From NCBI GenBank assembly GCA_046048295.1, contig JBJOGJ010000139.1:1-10133 (forward strand): 10,133 bases of DNA, read 5' to 3'. The notes beneath the pieces are model-generated. The model was not told where the DNA came from and did not search any database. It saw only the letters and a program-made list of their open reading frames with translations. This DNA is from CBDCWA01 sp046048295. Lineage in GTDB: Bacteria > Pseudomonadota > Alphaproteobacteria > Rhizobiales > Hyphomicrobiaceae. A program made the position numbers and the translations under genes. Shown here piece by piece: positions 1-6,349 of the stretch (position 1 is its first letter; each line of letters starts with the position of its first letter).

Positions 1-3000
1 TGGACGCCCGCAACCGTCGTATTGGCATCGAAAGCGCCGACGTCGAGCAGATCCTCACCCGGAACGAAATCGGTGATCCGGTCCCGGGTAGTGCCGCTTC
101 CAGACTGGCTAGCCGTTGCAAACACGAAGGTGTCCGAGCCGAAGCCGCCGGTCATCAGATCGACACCGCCAGCGCCTGTGATGATGTCATTGCCATCGCC
201 GCCATTGATGGTGTCGTTGCCGCCCTGGCCGTTCAGCGTATCGTTGCCAGTGTCACCATCGAGCGTGTCGTTGCCGGAACCGCCGTTGATGGTGTCGTTC
301 CCGGCAAGGCCGCTCAGGACATCGTTACCACCGCGACCGTTCATGGTGTCGTTCTCGCTGGTACCGCTCTGGGTGTTTGCAGAGGCGTTTCCGTTGTAGG
401 TCATGCCGGCAACGTCGGTCACGGTGATCGCAATGGCCTGGGTGTCGCTGGCCGTGGGCACGCCGTCGTCAGTTGCCGTAACGACGACATCATAGATGTT
501 GTCCGATCCGGCATCTTGCGGCGTCTCAAAATCGGGTGCGGACTTGAACGACAACACGCCGCTCGCCGGGTCGATGTCGAAGAGCGCCGCATCCGCGCCG
601 CCGATGGCGTAGGTGACAACCTGGCCCGCGTCAGGATCGCTTGCCGTTACCGTCGTGACTGGTGTGGCACTGTTTTCGGCAAACGAAATGGCAGCGCTGG
701 CGCCAGCACCATTCGATGTAATCGCCGGGGGCTGATTGGCAGCCGGGGCCGACTGCAAACTGACACTTACATCATGGGTGCCGATGGCCCCGAGGTCGAG
801 CGTCAGGACTTCTCCAACCTGACTGACAATGGTAGCACCGGTGACGACCGGCAGGGCTCCTGAGACGTTCCTCAGGTCAATAGTGACCTTGCCCTCACCA
901 ACGATGGTGAATTGCAGATTGGATCCGTCGCCGCTCAGGGAGACCAACTCGCCTCGCGAAGGCAGCGATGTGATGCGGGTAACGTCATCTTGTGCCGCAC
1001 CAAGCGTGATCTCGTAGGTGCCGCCATCACGATCCGTGAAAACACTGTCGGCGTCGTATGCGTACCAGTTCGCGACACTTGCGATGACCTCACCACCGAG
1101 ATTGTCGATGTCGAGTGCGAACTTGCCTGCGTCGTTCGAGACAACCGTCGCGGTCAATACGTTGCCCGCCATGCTGTAGTCGATCGACGAGCGTTCCAGA
1201 GACTCGATCCGCGCTGCAAGATCCTGCAGTGTAACGAACTCAGAGCCAGCCTCCGCGGCACGGGCAATATAATTCGTAAATTGCACAATATCGTAGGGGG
1301 ACGCGGCCGGCGGATCCAATTGCCATTCCGTCGGACCGTAATCGTGCCACGGCCACACGACGACGGGAAGATCGGAGTTGTCCGTGAGATACTGCCACTC
1401 AGCCGCCCAGAACGCGTCCGCCTCGGCAGGAGACAAGTTCCTGAACTGATTCAGTGTGAAGTCGAAGGTCGCATTTGGTGCGATATAGACCTTGTCCTGG
1501 ACGGTCGGCTGGATGTAGCCGAAGGCTCCAGGGTAGCCTGCGCCTACAGCAGAATAGCCTCCGGAAAGGTAGTCGAAGTACTGGATGGTCTCCAGACTCG
1601 TAGGCAACCTTTCGGGCGCCCCCGGAATGGCCGCACCGGTGACCGTTATACCCAGTTGCTGCTCGATCACGGCCTTCGATTGGTTGAATTCGAATTCGAT
1701 CTCGGCCGCGCTGAGGAGGTTCGTGTCCTCGGGGTGCGTATAGGAGTGGGTGCCGATCTCGTTGCCCTGCGCCAACATGTACTGGAAGATGGGACCGGAG
1801 ACGCTCCAGTCAGTGATTTGATCGGGCGGATTGTTGCCGACGTTTATGTAGTATGAACCGACAAAGTCGTAGTCGGCCTTCCACTGGTCCAGGATCGGCA
1901 GCAGGACATCGTATATGCCGGGGGCGCCACCGTCGGGATCTACATCGAAACTTTCCTGCGACTGGTCCATGTCGTTGCGGGACGCAACGATCGCGTTCTG
2001 GCGACCAAGCTGGAGACCAACCGTCGGTCCGGCATCGCCGTTGACGGCGTACTGTATCGCCTGCCAAAGCTGGTTGTTGTCGCCCAGGAGGGCTTCCGTG
2101 GAGAAGTGCACGTTGCGATCGCCGTTCAAGCCACTCGTGACGACGGCCGCAGTCGTAACCCCGTTCACCGTCTGGTTGTCGATCGCTGTCAGCGGCGTCG
2201 TGCCGGGCGTCGCATCGGTGAAGCTCAGATAGCCGGTATTCGTGTAAGTGCGGATCTCCTCGCCGGCCACGTAGCCGCCGACACCACTGAAACCGGTGCC
2301 CGCCGAAGTCACCGTGACGTTCGCGGGGAAACTCCCGCCGTCCGGCGCCAGGTCGAAGAGCGCCTTCATCCTGGCATAAGGATCGCCGGCAAGCAGCGCG
2401 CCCGTCTCGTCAGCTGTCATGAAGTTGCCGGCCGCGACAAGGCTGGTCGCATAATTCTGGGCTAACAGCGCCAGGTTCGTCTCGATGGCCGCCACGTCCG
2501 CCGCGTTCACGAACTGGAACGACGGGAAAACTATGGCATCGTAGTTGACCAGGTTGGCGAGGTCCTTGAGATCGGCTTCCGTCAGGATATCGAAGGGAAC
2601 GCCTGCCGTCAGCGCCTGGCTCTGGGCGGTCATGAAGAGCTGCGAATAGGCGGTCTGGTTTATGTCGAGCTGGCCCGGCAGCGCCGGATCGCCGAAGAAC
2701 CGAGCCGCAGTCGTCTCGGAATAGACGATGGCGACCTTGTTGGTGAAGTCGGTGCGTGCAGGGAGATCACTGGTGTCGAGTATCGTGTACTGAGGACCTG
2801 AGAAGTTGCCTGGCAGGAAGGTCTGGTTATTGACGTCGTAGAGTGTGTCGATAGCTGCAGGGTTGCCGATGGCGGACCTGGAAACCGCGAACTCCACGAT
2901 CGACCCGTCGGTGCTGCGACCGGAGAGCAGTGCGCTGCCGATCGGTGCGCCGGCGCCTGCATCCCCGGTGTAGAGGAACGGTTGGTTATTGGCGTCGAAG

Positions 3001-4769
3001 TTGATGTTGTACTCTGCGCCGCCGTCTACCGGTCCACCTGCGAAGATGTCGAAGCCCGTACCGGGATTGCGGTCCGTATTCAGCCATGCGGTCGTATTTG
3101 CACCGATGACGGTGCCGGCGGGGGCCTTGATGGCGAACACGTAGCTGTCGGCGGTGGCGCGGCCGTAAACCTCCCAACCAACGACAGGAGAAACCTGGTC
3201 GATGCGGTAGCTCGCACTCCAGTCACCAAGGCTGCCGTCAAGCGTGACCCCTCCGACGACCGGCGCATCAGGCGGTGCAATCTGGTACTGTGTGGCGGCA
3301 AAGCTTGTCGGCAGGAAGACGCTGTTGTTGAAGTCGTAGAGCGTGTTGATGGCCGTCGGTGCGCCGGTAAAGCCAAGCAGCTCCTTCGGAATTGCAAGCT
3401 CAACGACGAGCCTGTCGCTTGAGAAGCGCTCGACGATGTCACCGTTTGCGACAGGGGTTTGGCCGGCATCGCCGGTATAGAGCAGAGCATTACCCGACCC
3501 GTCGAAGTTGACGTTGTATTCCGCACCACCGGCGAAGCCCCAGATCTGATAGCCGGTCGCGGCGTTGATGTCGGTGTTGAGCCATGCTGTCGTATTTGCC
3601 CCAATGGCTTCGGGCGCCTTCAACGCGATTACGTAGTTGTCGCCGGTGATGCGACCATAGATCTCGTAGCCCGCAACGCCGAGCGAGGAGTCTAGCCGGT
3701 CGGCCGTAGTCCATTCCGAGAGACTTCCGTCCAGCGTGATGCTGCCGACTGTTACTGGAGGCAGAGGCGGTGCAGCCGGCGCGACAGTGTAGGTAAAATT
3801 CGCGTAGCTGTTGGGCAGGAACACCCCGTTGTTGACATCGACGTAAACGTCTAGTTGCTGCGTGCCGCCCAGGCTGGCACCGGAGACAGCGAACTCGGCG
3901 ACGGTGCGGTCGGCATTGAAGATGACATCCACGACGGCGCCCGGAACCAGCGTCTGACCGTCAGCGCCGGTATAGAGGCGAGGTACGCCGGCAGCGTCGA
4001 AGTTTATGTTGTATTCGGCGCCAGCGGCGAAGCCCCATACCTGATAACCGGTTGACAGATTACGGTCCGTGTTCAGCCACAGGGTCGTGTCTGCACCAAT
4101 GGCCACCGGTGACTTCAGGGCGAAGACGAAGCTCTCCGCTGCGTAGCGCCCATAGAATTCGTAGCCGGCGACGCCGCTCTGCGCCGTGTCGAGGCGGTCG
4201 GCCACGGTCCAATCGGCCAACGAACCGTCCAGGGTGATGTCGCCGTACTGGGTCGCAAATTCGGCCTCGAACGTGCGCCCGCGAAACGTAATGGTGCCGT
4301 GATCGTCCTCGGCCTTCAGCGCGGCGATCTGTTCGGCAGTGAGATTGTCGCCAAGCACGAGCTGCGAGAAGAGATGGCCTTCGTCTCCAGGAGCGTCGAC
4401 AGCGTTGATGCGGGAGTCCAGGAAATGGCCGATTTCCTCCAACAGGGCTCCCGTCAGGGCCTGGGTGTTGTCTGAATTGGCCTGGATGAACTGCCTCGAA
4501 ACGAGGATCAACTCGCGGTCCGCCACGAACGCCGCATTCGCATCGTTGATCAGTCTGCCATCGACGACCCGTATGGATGGAAGGCAGCCCGATGCCAGCG
4601 ATCGCAGCAACTCGTCTGCAAGACACAAATCGGCAGTTTCGCCAAAAGCTGTCTTGATTACGCTCTCGTAGTCCGGGCGCGTAACGAGAGAACCGAGAAG
4701 ATCGGATGCTGCTTCTCGTACGTCATGGAAGAGGCGGCTCGACCGGAATTCGGGAGTGTTGTCGTACAT
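1..4769 (-). CDS. Giant RTX protein with CBM9-like repeats and NodB-like polysaccharide deacetylase domain (3' end outside window)
   Basis: The frame is open without a stop or frameshift from the ATG at 4769 to the window edge (about 1,589 codons seen). Domains in order: residues ~30-170, a module found at the N-terminus of other large RTX proteins (EEIGH at 111-115, then DAPGDEG); 178-~672, three CBM9-like repeats; ~678-880, a Rossmann/glutamine-amidotransferase-like segment starting KVAIVYSE; ~920-1170, a NodB-like deacetylase with metal-binding H1008-S-Y-T-H1012, acidic RNDMD (931-935), R1054 in IPGAPERLP and H1142 in WPWHDYG; then a beta-rich stretch; 1345-1455, cadherin-like (DPDAG, DIDPASGVLSF); 1469-1550, RTX nonapeptides; then DRITDFVPGEDLLDV, typical of RTX C-termini. 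No Sec signal peptide is seen, so type I export is inferred. It probably N-deacetylates an extracellular polysaccharide; the substrate is unknown. The arrangement recalls Agd3/CE18 or PelA deacetylases, an analogy from memory. Start chosen for its Shine-Dalgarno; in-frame ATGs also occur at 4850 and 4973. Confidence 0.88.
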   Translation of the reverse strand, partial: MYDNTPEFRSSRLFHDVREAASDLLGSLVTRPDYESVIKTAFGETADLCLADELLRSLASGCLPSIRVVDGRLINDANAAFVADRELILVSRQFIQANSDNTQALTGALLEEIGHFLDSRINAVDAPGDEGHLFSQLVLGDNLTAEQIAALKAEDDHGTITFRGRTFEAEFATQYGDITLDGSLADWTVADRLDTAQSGVAGYEFYGRYAAESFVFALKSPVAIGADTTLWLNTDRNLSTGYQVWGFAAGAEYNINFDAAGVPRLYTGADGQTLVPGAVVDVIFNADRTVAEFAVSGASLGGTQQLDVYVDVNNGVFLPNSYANFTYTVAPAAPPLPPVTVGSITLDGSLSEWTTADRLDSSLGVAGYEIYGRITGDNYVIALKAPEAIGANTTAWLNTDINAATGYQIWGFAGGAEYNVNFDGSGNALLYTGDAGQTPVANGDIVERFSSDRLVVELAIPKELLGFTGAPTAINTLYDFNNSVFLPTSFAATQYQIAPPDAPVVGGVTLDGSLGDWSASYRIDQVSPVVGWEVYGRATADSYVFAIKAPAGTVIGANTTAWLNTDRNPGTGFDIFAGGPVDGGAEYNINFDANNQPFLYTGDAGAGAPIGSALLSGRSTDGSIVEFAVSRSAIGNPAAIDTLYDVNNQTFLPGNFSGPQYTILDTSDLPARTDFTNKVAIVYSETTAARFFGDPALPGQLDINQTAYSQLFMTAQSQALTAGVPFDILTEADLKDLANLVNYDAIVFPSFQFVNAADVAAIETNLALLAQNYATSLVAAGNFMTADETGALLAGDPYARMKALFDLAPDGGSFPANVTVTSAGTGFSGVGGYVAGEEIRTYTNTGYLSFTDATPGTTPLTAIDNQTVNGVTTAAVVTSGLNGDRNVHFSTEALLGDNNQLWQAIQYAVNGDAGPTVGLQLGRQNAIVASRNDMDQSQESFDVDPDGGAPGIYDVLLPILDQWKADYDFVGSYYINVGNNPPDQITDWSVSGPIFQYMLAQGNEIGTHSYTHPEDTNLLSAAEIEFEFNQSKAVIEQQLGITVTGAAIPGAPERLPTSLETIQYFDYLSGGYSAVGAGYPGAFGYIQPTVQDKVYIAPNATFDFTLNQFRNLSPAEADAFWAAEWQYLTDNSDLPVVVWPWHDYGPTEWQLDPPAASPYDIVQFTNYIARAAEAGSEFVTLQDLAARIESLERSSIDYSMAGNVLTATVVSNDAGKFALDIDNLGGEVIASVANWYAYDADSVFTDRDGGTYEITLGAAQDDVTRITSLPSRGELVSLSGDGSNLQFTIVGEGKVTIDLRNVSGALPVVTGATIVSQVGEVLTLDLGAIGTHDVSVSLQSAPAANQPPAITSNGAGASAAISFAENSATPVTTVTASDPDAGQVVTYAIGGADAALFDIDPASGVLSFKSAPDFETPQDAGSDNIYDVVVTATDDGVPTASDTQAIAITVTDVAGMTYNGNASANTQSGTSENDTMNGRGGNDVLSGLAGNDTINGGSGNDTLDGDTGNDTLNGQGGNDTINGGDGNDIITGAGGVDLMTGGFGSDTFVFATASQSGSGTTRDRITDFVPGEDLLDVGAFDANTTVAGV
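120..365 (-). repeat. RTX (GGxGxDxUx) calcium-binding nonapeptide array
   Basis: Residues 1469-1550 form about nine consecutive nonapeptides, such as GGNDVLSGL, AGNDTINGG and SGNDTLDGD, ending in GGFGSDTFVF. Such arrays bind calcium and fold as a parallel beta-roll once outside the cell. They mark substrates of type I (HlyBD/TolC-like) secretion. The following DRITDF..GEDLLDV segment is the usual lead-in to the uncleaved C-terminal export signal, so the stop codon probably lies within about 100 codons beyond the window edge. Confidence 0.93.
2754..4238 (-). repeat. Three tandem ~165-residue CBM9-like protein repeats
   Basis: Residues 178-343, 344-507 and 508-~672 of the RTX deacetylase repeat the same pattern. 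Each copy opens with (I/V)TLDGSL..W, then has VAGYE.YGR or a variant, IGA(D/N)TT.WLNTD.N..TG(Y/F), GAEYN(I/V)NFD and LYTG, and ends near a (V/I)FLP-type motif. The LDGSL..W opening is typical of CBM9/DOMON-type beta-sandwich carbohydrate-binding modules. Copies 1 and 2 are closest to each other (WGFA.GAEYN); copy 3 has an insertion (AGGPVDGGAEYN). The copies are diverged at DNA level, so this is an old duplication. Probable role: multivalent glycan binding that presents the substrate to the deacetylase domain. Confidence 0.85.
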
Positions 4770-4775
4770 GGCGAT

Positions 4776-4780
4776 CCCCT
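4776..4780 (-). promoter_or_regulatory. Ribosome binding site AGGGG for the RTX deacetylase gene
   Basis: AGGGG lies six bases before the ATG at 4769. The in-frame upstream ATGs at 4850 and 4973 have no comparable purine-rich site, so this element favours the 4769 start. The same frame nevertheless stays open back to a TGA at 5124-5126, so a longer N-terminus cannot be excluded. Confidence 0.5.
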
Positions 4781-5067
4781 GCGATACCAGTGATGTCCCT
4801 TGCAGCGCCTGCGCTAGCGCTCGCGGTACTCCGCCCCGCGCACCGATCATGAGATGGCAGCTTGAGCAGTTGGAGAACCCTCGCGAAACACGGTCGCTCC
4901 GATGCTGGAACGGAACAACCTCGTAGTCCTGATCGCAGTCAGAAATCGAGAAAATCGACCAGATGGATCTCATTCTTGTCGCATAAGGATTGTTGCTACA
5001 CGAACAGACGTGCAGCCACGGCGTGCAGGAGCGGACACCGGCCTCCAGGCATCTCAAGACAGGCGGA

Positions 5068-5080
5068 CCAGACAGTCTGG
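5068..5080. promoter_or_regulatory. Perfect inverted repeat CCAGAC-A-GTCTGG, candidate operator
   Basis: Six-base arms around one central base form a perfect dyad about 300 bases upstream of the RTX deacetylase start, next to an AT-rich patch. A dimeric regulator could bind it, but I do not recognise it as the site of a named family. A 13-bp dyad can also arise by chance. Confidence 0.3.
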
Positions 5081-5201
5081 GAGAGAGATGGCGGTAGAAA
5101 TTTCTTGGTTTTTCAAGGCTTTTTCAGGACTGCAATACATTGAAACCGGAGGAGAGAAGCGGTGAACACGTCAGCGGGCAATGCCACCGCACGTTAGCCA
5201 G

Positions 5202-5906
5202 TCACAGGGTTTCCATGCTCCATTCGACGGCCGCCCAATGCCGTTCCGCGAACGCCGCGTCCCAGAACTCCAAGACCGAACCTTCAGGCAATCGGAGCGC
5301 CAAAGATTCCGGGTCGTCGTCCATACCCAAAGTCCCCATGCCGGACATCTGGACGAGCAGCGAGAGGGCACCAAAAACATGATCCTGCCTGGGTGTGGCA
5401 AACTTTACCGTGGTAATGTGATCTGCCGCGCGGCTGTCGCTCTCGTGCATGCGAAGCACGAATTTCGTCCTTCGCAGCATGGTCTTTGGTCCTGCTTCGA
5501 CGATCAGACTTGCCCGGGCAGCCTCTTCGACCGTTTCGAACCTGTCCATTGCAAGACGGACTGCGCGAAGTAGACAAAAGTCCTCGGCATTTCCGAACTG
5601 GCGGCGAGCGCTCTCAAGGCTCGACCAGGTATCCTTCTCGATGCCGACGATGAAATTCAGGGCTTCTGTCGAGCGGAACGCCCTTGCAAACATCTCGCGC
5701 AAGTCGACGTCGCCAAGCCGGCGCTTCTCGACCCGGGCCCAGTCAATGGTCTGCGACAGGCTGATTTCGTTCCTGAGAAAAAGCTGTTTCCAACGGCGAT
5801 TGAACGCCACCGCTTCAGGCCCCGGAAGAATACAGCAGACCGCCAGACAGATTTTTCTCGGCCCAATCCATCTTGCATCCGGTGTATGTACATATGCACG
5901 ATACAA
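5202..5906 (-). CDS. Hypothetical protein, 234 residues
   Basis: I do not recognise a family. The start is taken as TTG at 5906. An in-frame TAG lies two codons upstream, AGGA sits eight bases before the TTG, and no in-frame ATG occurs in the first ~70 codons. The product looks soluble and mixed alpha/beta, with charged amphipathic stretches (RRWKQLFLRNEISLSQ, ESARRQFGNAEDFCLL) and an acidic patch near the C-terminus (LGMDDDPESLALRLPEG). It ends in TGA at 5202-5204. Gaps of about 430 bases on both sides suggest a single-gene unit. Evidence that it is real: length, ordinary protein-like composition, and no better frame on either strand. The non-ATG start and lack of a known family keep confidence moderate; it could be a decayed or lineage-specific gene. 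Confidence 0.55.
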   Translation of the reverse strand: MYRAYVHTPDARWIGPRKICLAVCCILPGPEAVAFNRRWKQLFLRNEISLSQTIDWARVEKRRLGDVDLREMFARAFRSTEALNFIVGIEKDTWSSLESARRQFGNAEDFCLLRAVRLAMDRFETVEEAARASLIVEAGPKTMLRRTKFVLRMHESDSRAADHITTVKFATPRQDHVFGALSLLVQMSGMGTLGMDDDPESLALRLPEGSVLEFWDAAFAERHWAAVEWSMETL

Positions 5907-6347
5907 GGGCTACGTCCTGTTGTCCGAGCTGGAAATCTGCGCAGTGCTCAGACTCTGAAGCTTTGCACCCGAGCATCAGCCCGGAGCACCGGCATGGCCT
6001 TTTGGAGGTGTTCGGGATCGCGATCGCTTGCAGGCCTTCGCCCGAGGTTTCAAGCATCGGATCAAGAACACTAGCGGACCGATCAGCAGAATCCGCAATG
6101 ATCGCAATTTCCAATACTCACGCTCTGTACCGTCCTGGCCGCTTTGCACAACCGATAAAAACCGTTTTAGGTCAGACTACCTTTCAGCGGGCAAGCACGA
6201 TCTGCGACGTGGCGGGCGGGCATCACCCGGCTTCGCATCGCTCAGGCATCATACCAGCGCCCGCCGATGAGACCGGGTCCGGCGTGCTTCGTCGCCATAC
6301 TTGGATCACGCCTCGGCCCACGAGAACGTGTAAGAGATCAGCCGTGA
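5907..6347. other. 441-base gap; no intact gene, possible gene remnant
   Basis: No frame on either strand looks like a whole protein. A plus-strand open stretch across it is rich in S, H, R and P and shows no family pattern. A minus-strand frame from 6114 resembles the start of a NasT-type receiver domain (separate entry). Dyads near 6304-6349 lie at the 3' end of the acyltransferase gene. Confidence 0.5.
5995..6114 (-). pseudogene. Possible 5' remnant of a NasT/ANTAR-type response regulator
   Basis: From TTG at 6114 (preceded by TGA, GTA) the frame reads EIAIIADSADRSASVLD, then LETSGEGLQAIAIP. This fits, from memory, the first beta-alpha-beta of alphaproteobacterial NasT-like receivers: IAI(V/I), an (S/N)-x-x-R turn, A-x-(I/V)-L-(D/E), L-(R/E)-x-(A/S)-G and a hydrophobic strand. 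After about 40 codons the resemblance stops. The expected DPDVI-IDLEN strand and the C-terminal ANTAR helices are absent in all minus frames. It is either a truncated relic or a chance match. The frame stays open to 5815, overlapping the 234-residue ORF. Confidence 0.27.
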
Positions 6348-6349
6348 TC
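6304..6349. other. Nested inverted repeats over the stop codon of the acyltransferase gene
   Basis: GATCACG (6304-6310) pairs with CGTGATC (6343-6349), and inside it CACG-AGAA-CGTG (6319-6330) forms a second small stem. The outer arm covers the TGA at 6348-6350. There is no T-run in the minus-strand direction, so this is not a classical intrinsic terminator. It could be a 3'-end-stabilising structure or chance. Confidence 0.25.

Larger units (their letters stand above)
4770..5201. other. 432-base gap without a convincing gene; upstream region of the RTX deacetylase gene
   Basis: No ORF on either strand here has family-like sequence. The RTX frame stays open on the minus strand from 5123 to 4770, but the encoded residues show no recognisable domain. 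An AT-rich patch around 5100-5130 and a perfect 13-bp inverted repeat at 5068-5080 are the only promoter-like features. No clear -35/-10 pair could be picked out. Confidence 0.5.

Noticed and set aside
912..1856. Long plus-strand open frame (314 codons)
   Set aside because: It lies antisense to the RTX deacetylase, whose translation shows clear domains. The plus product is Arg/Val-rich with no family pattern.
5449..5958. Plus-strand open frame of 169 codons opposite the 234-residue ORF
   Set aside because: Its Ser/Arg-rich product looks like an antisense shadow. The minus-strand frame is longer and more protein-like.
6304..6349. Intrinsic terminator after the acetyltransferase gene
   Set aside because: The stems overlap the stop codon and no T-run follows on the minus strand. 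Kept only as a weak structural feature.
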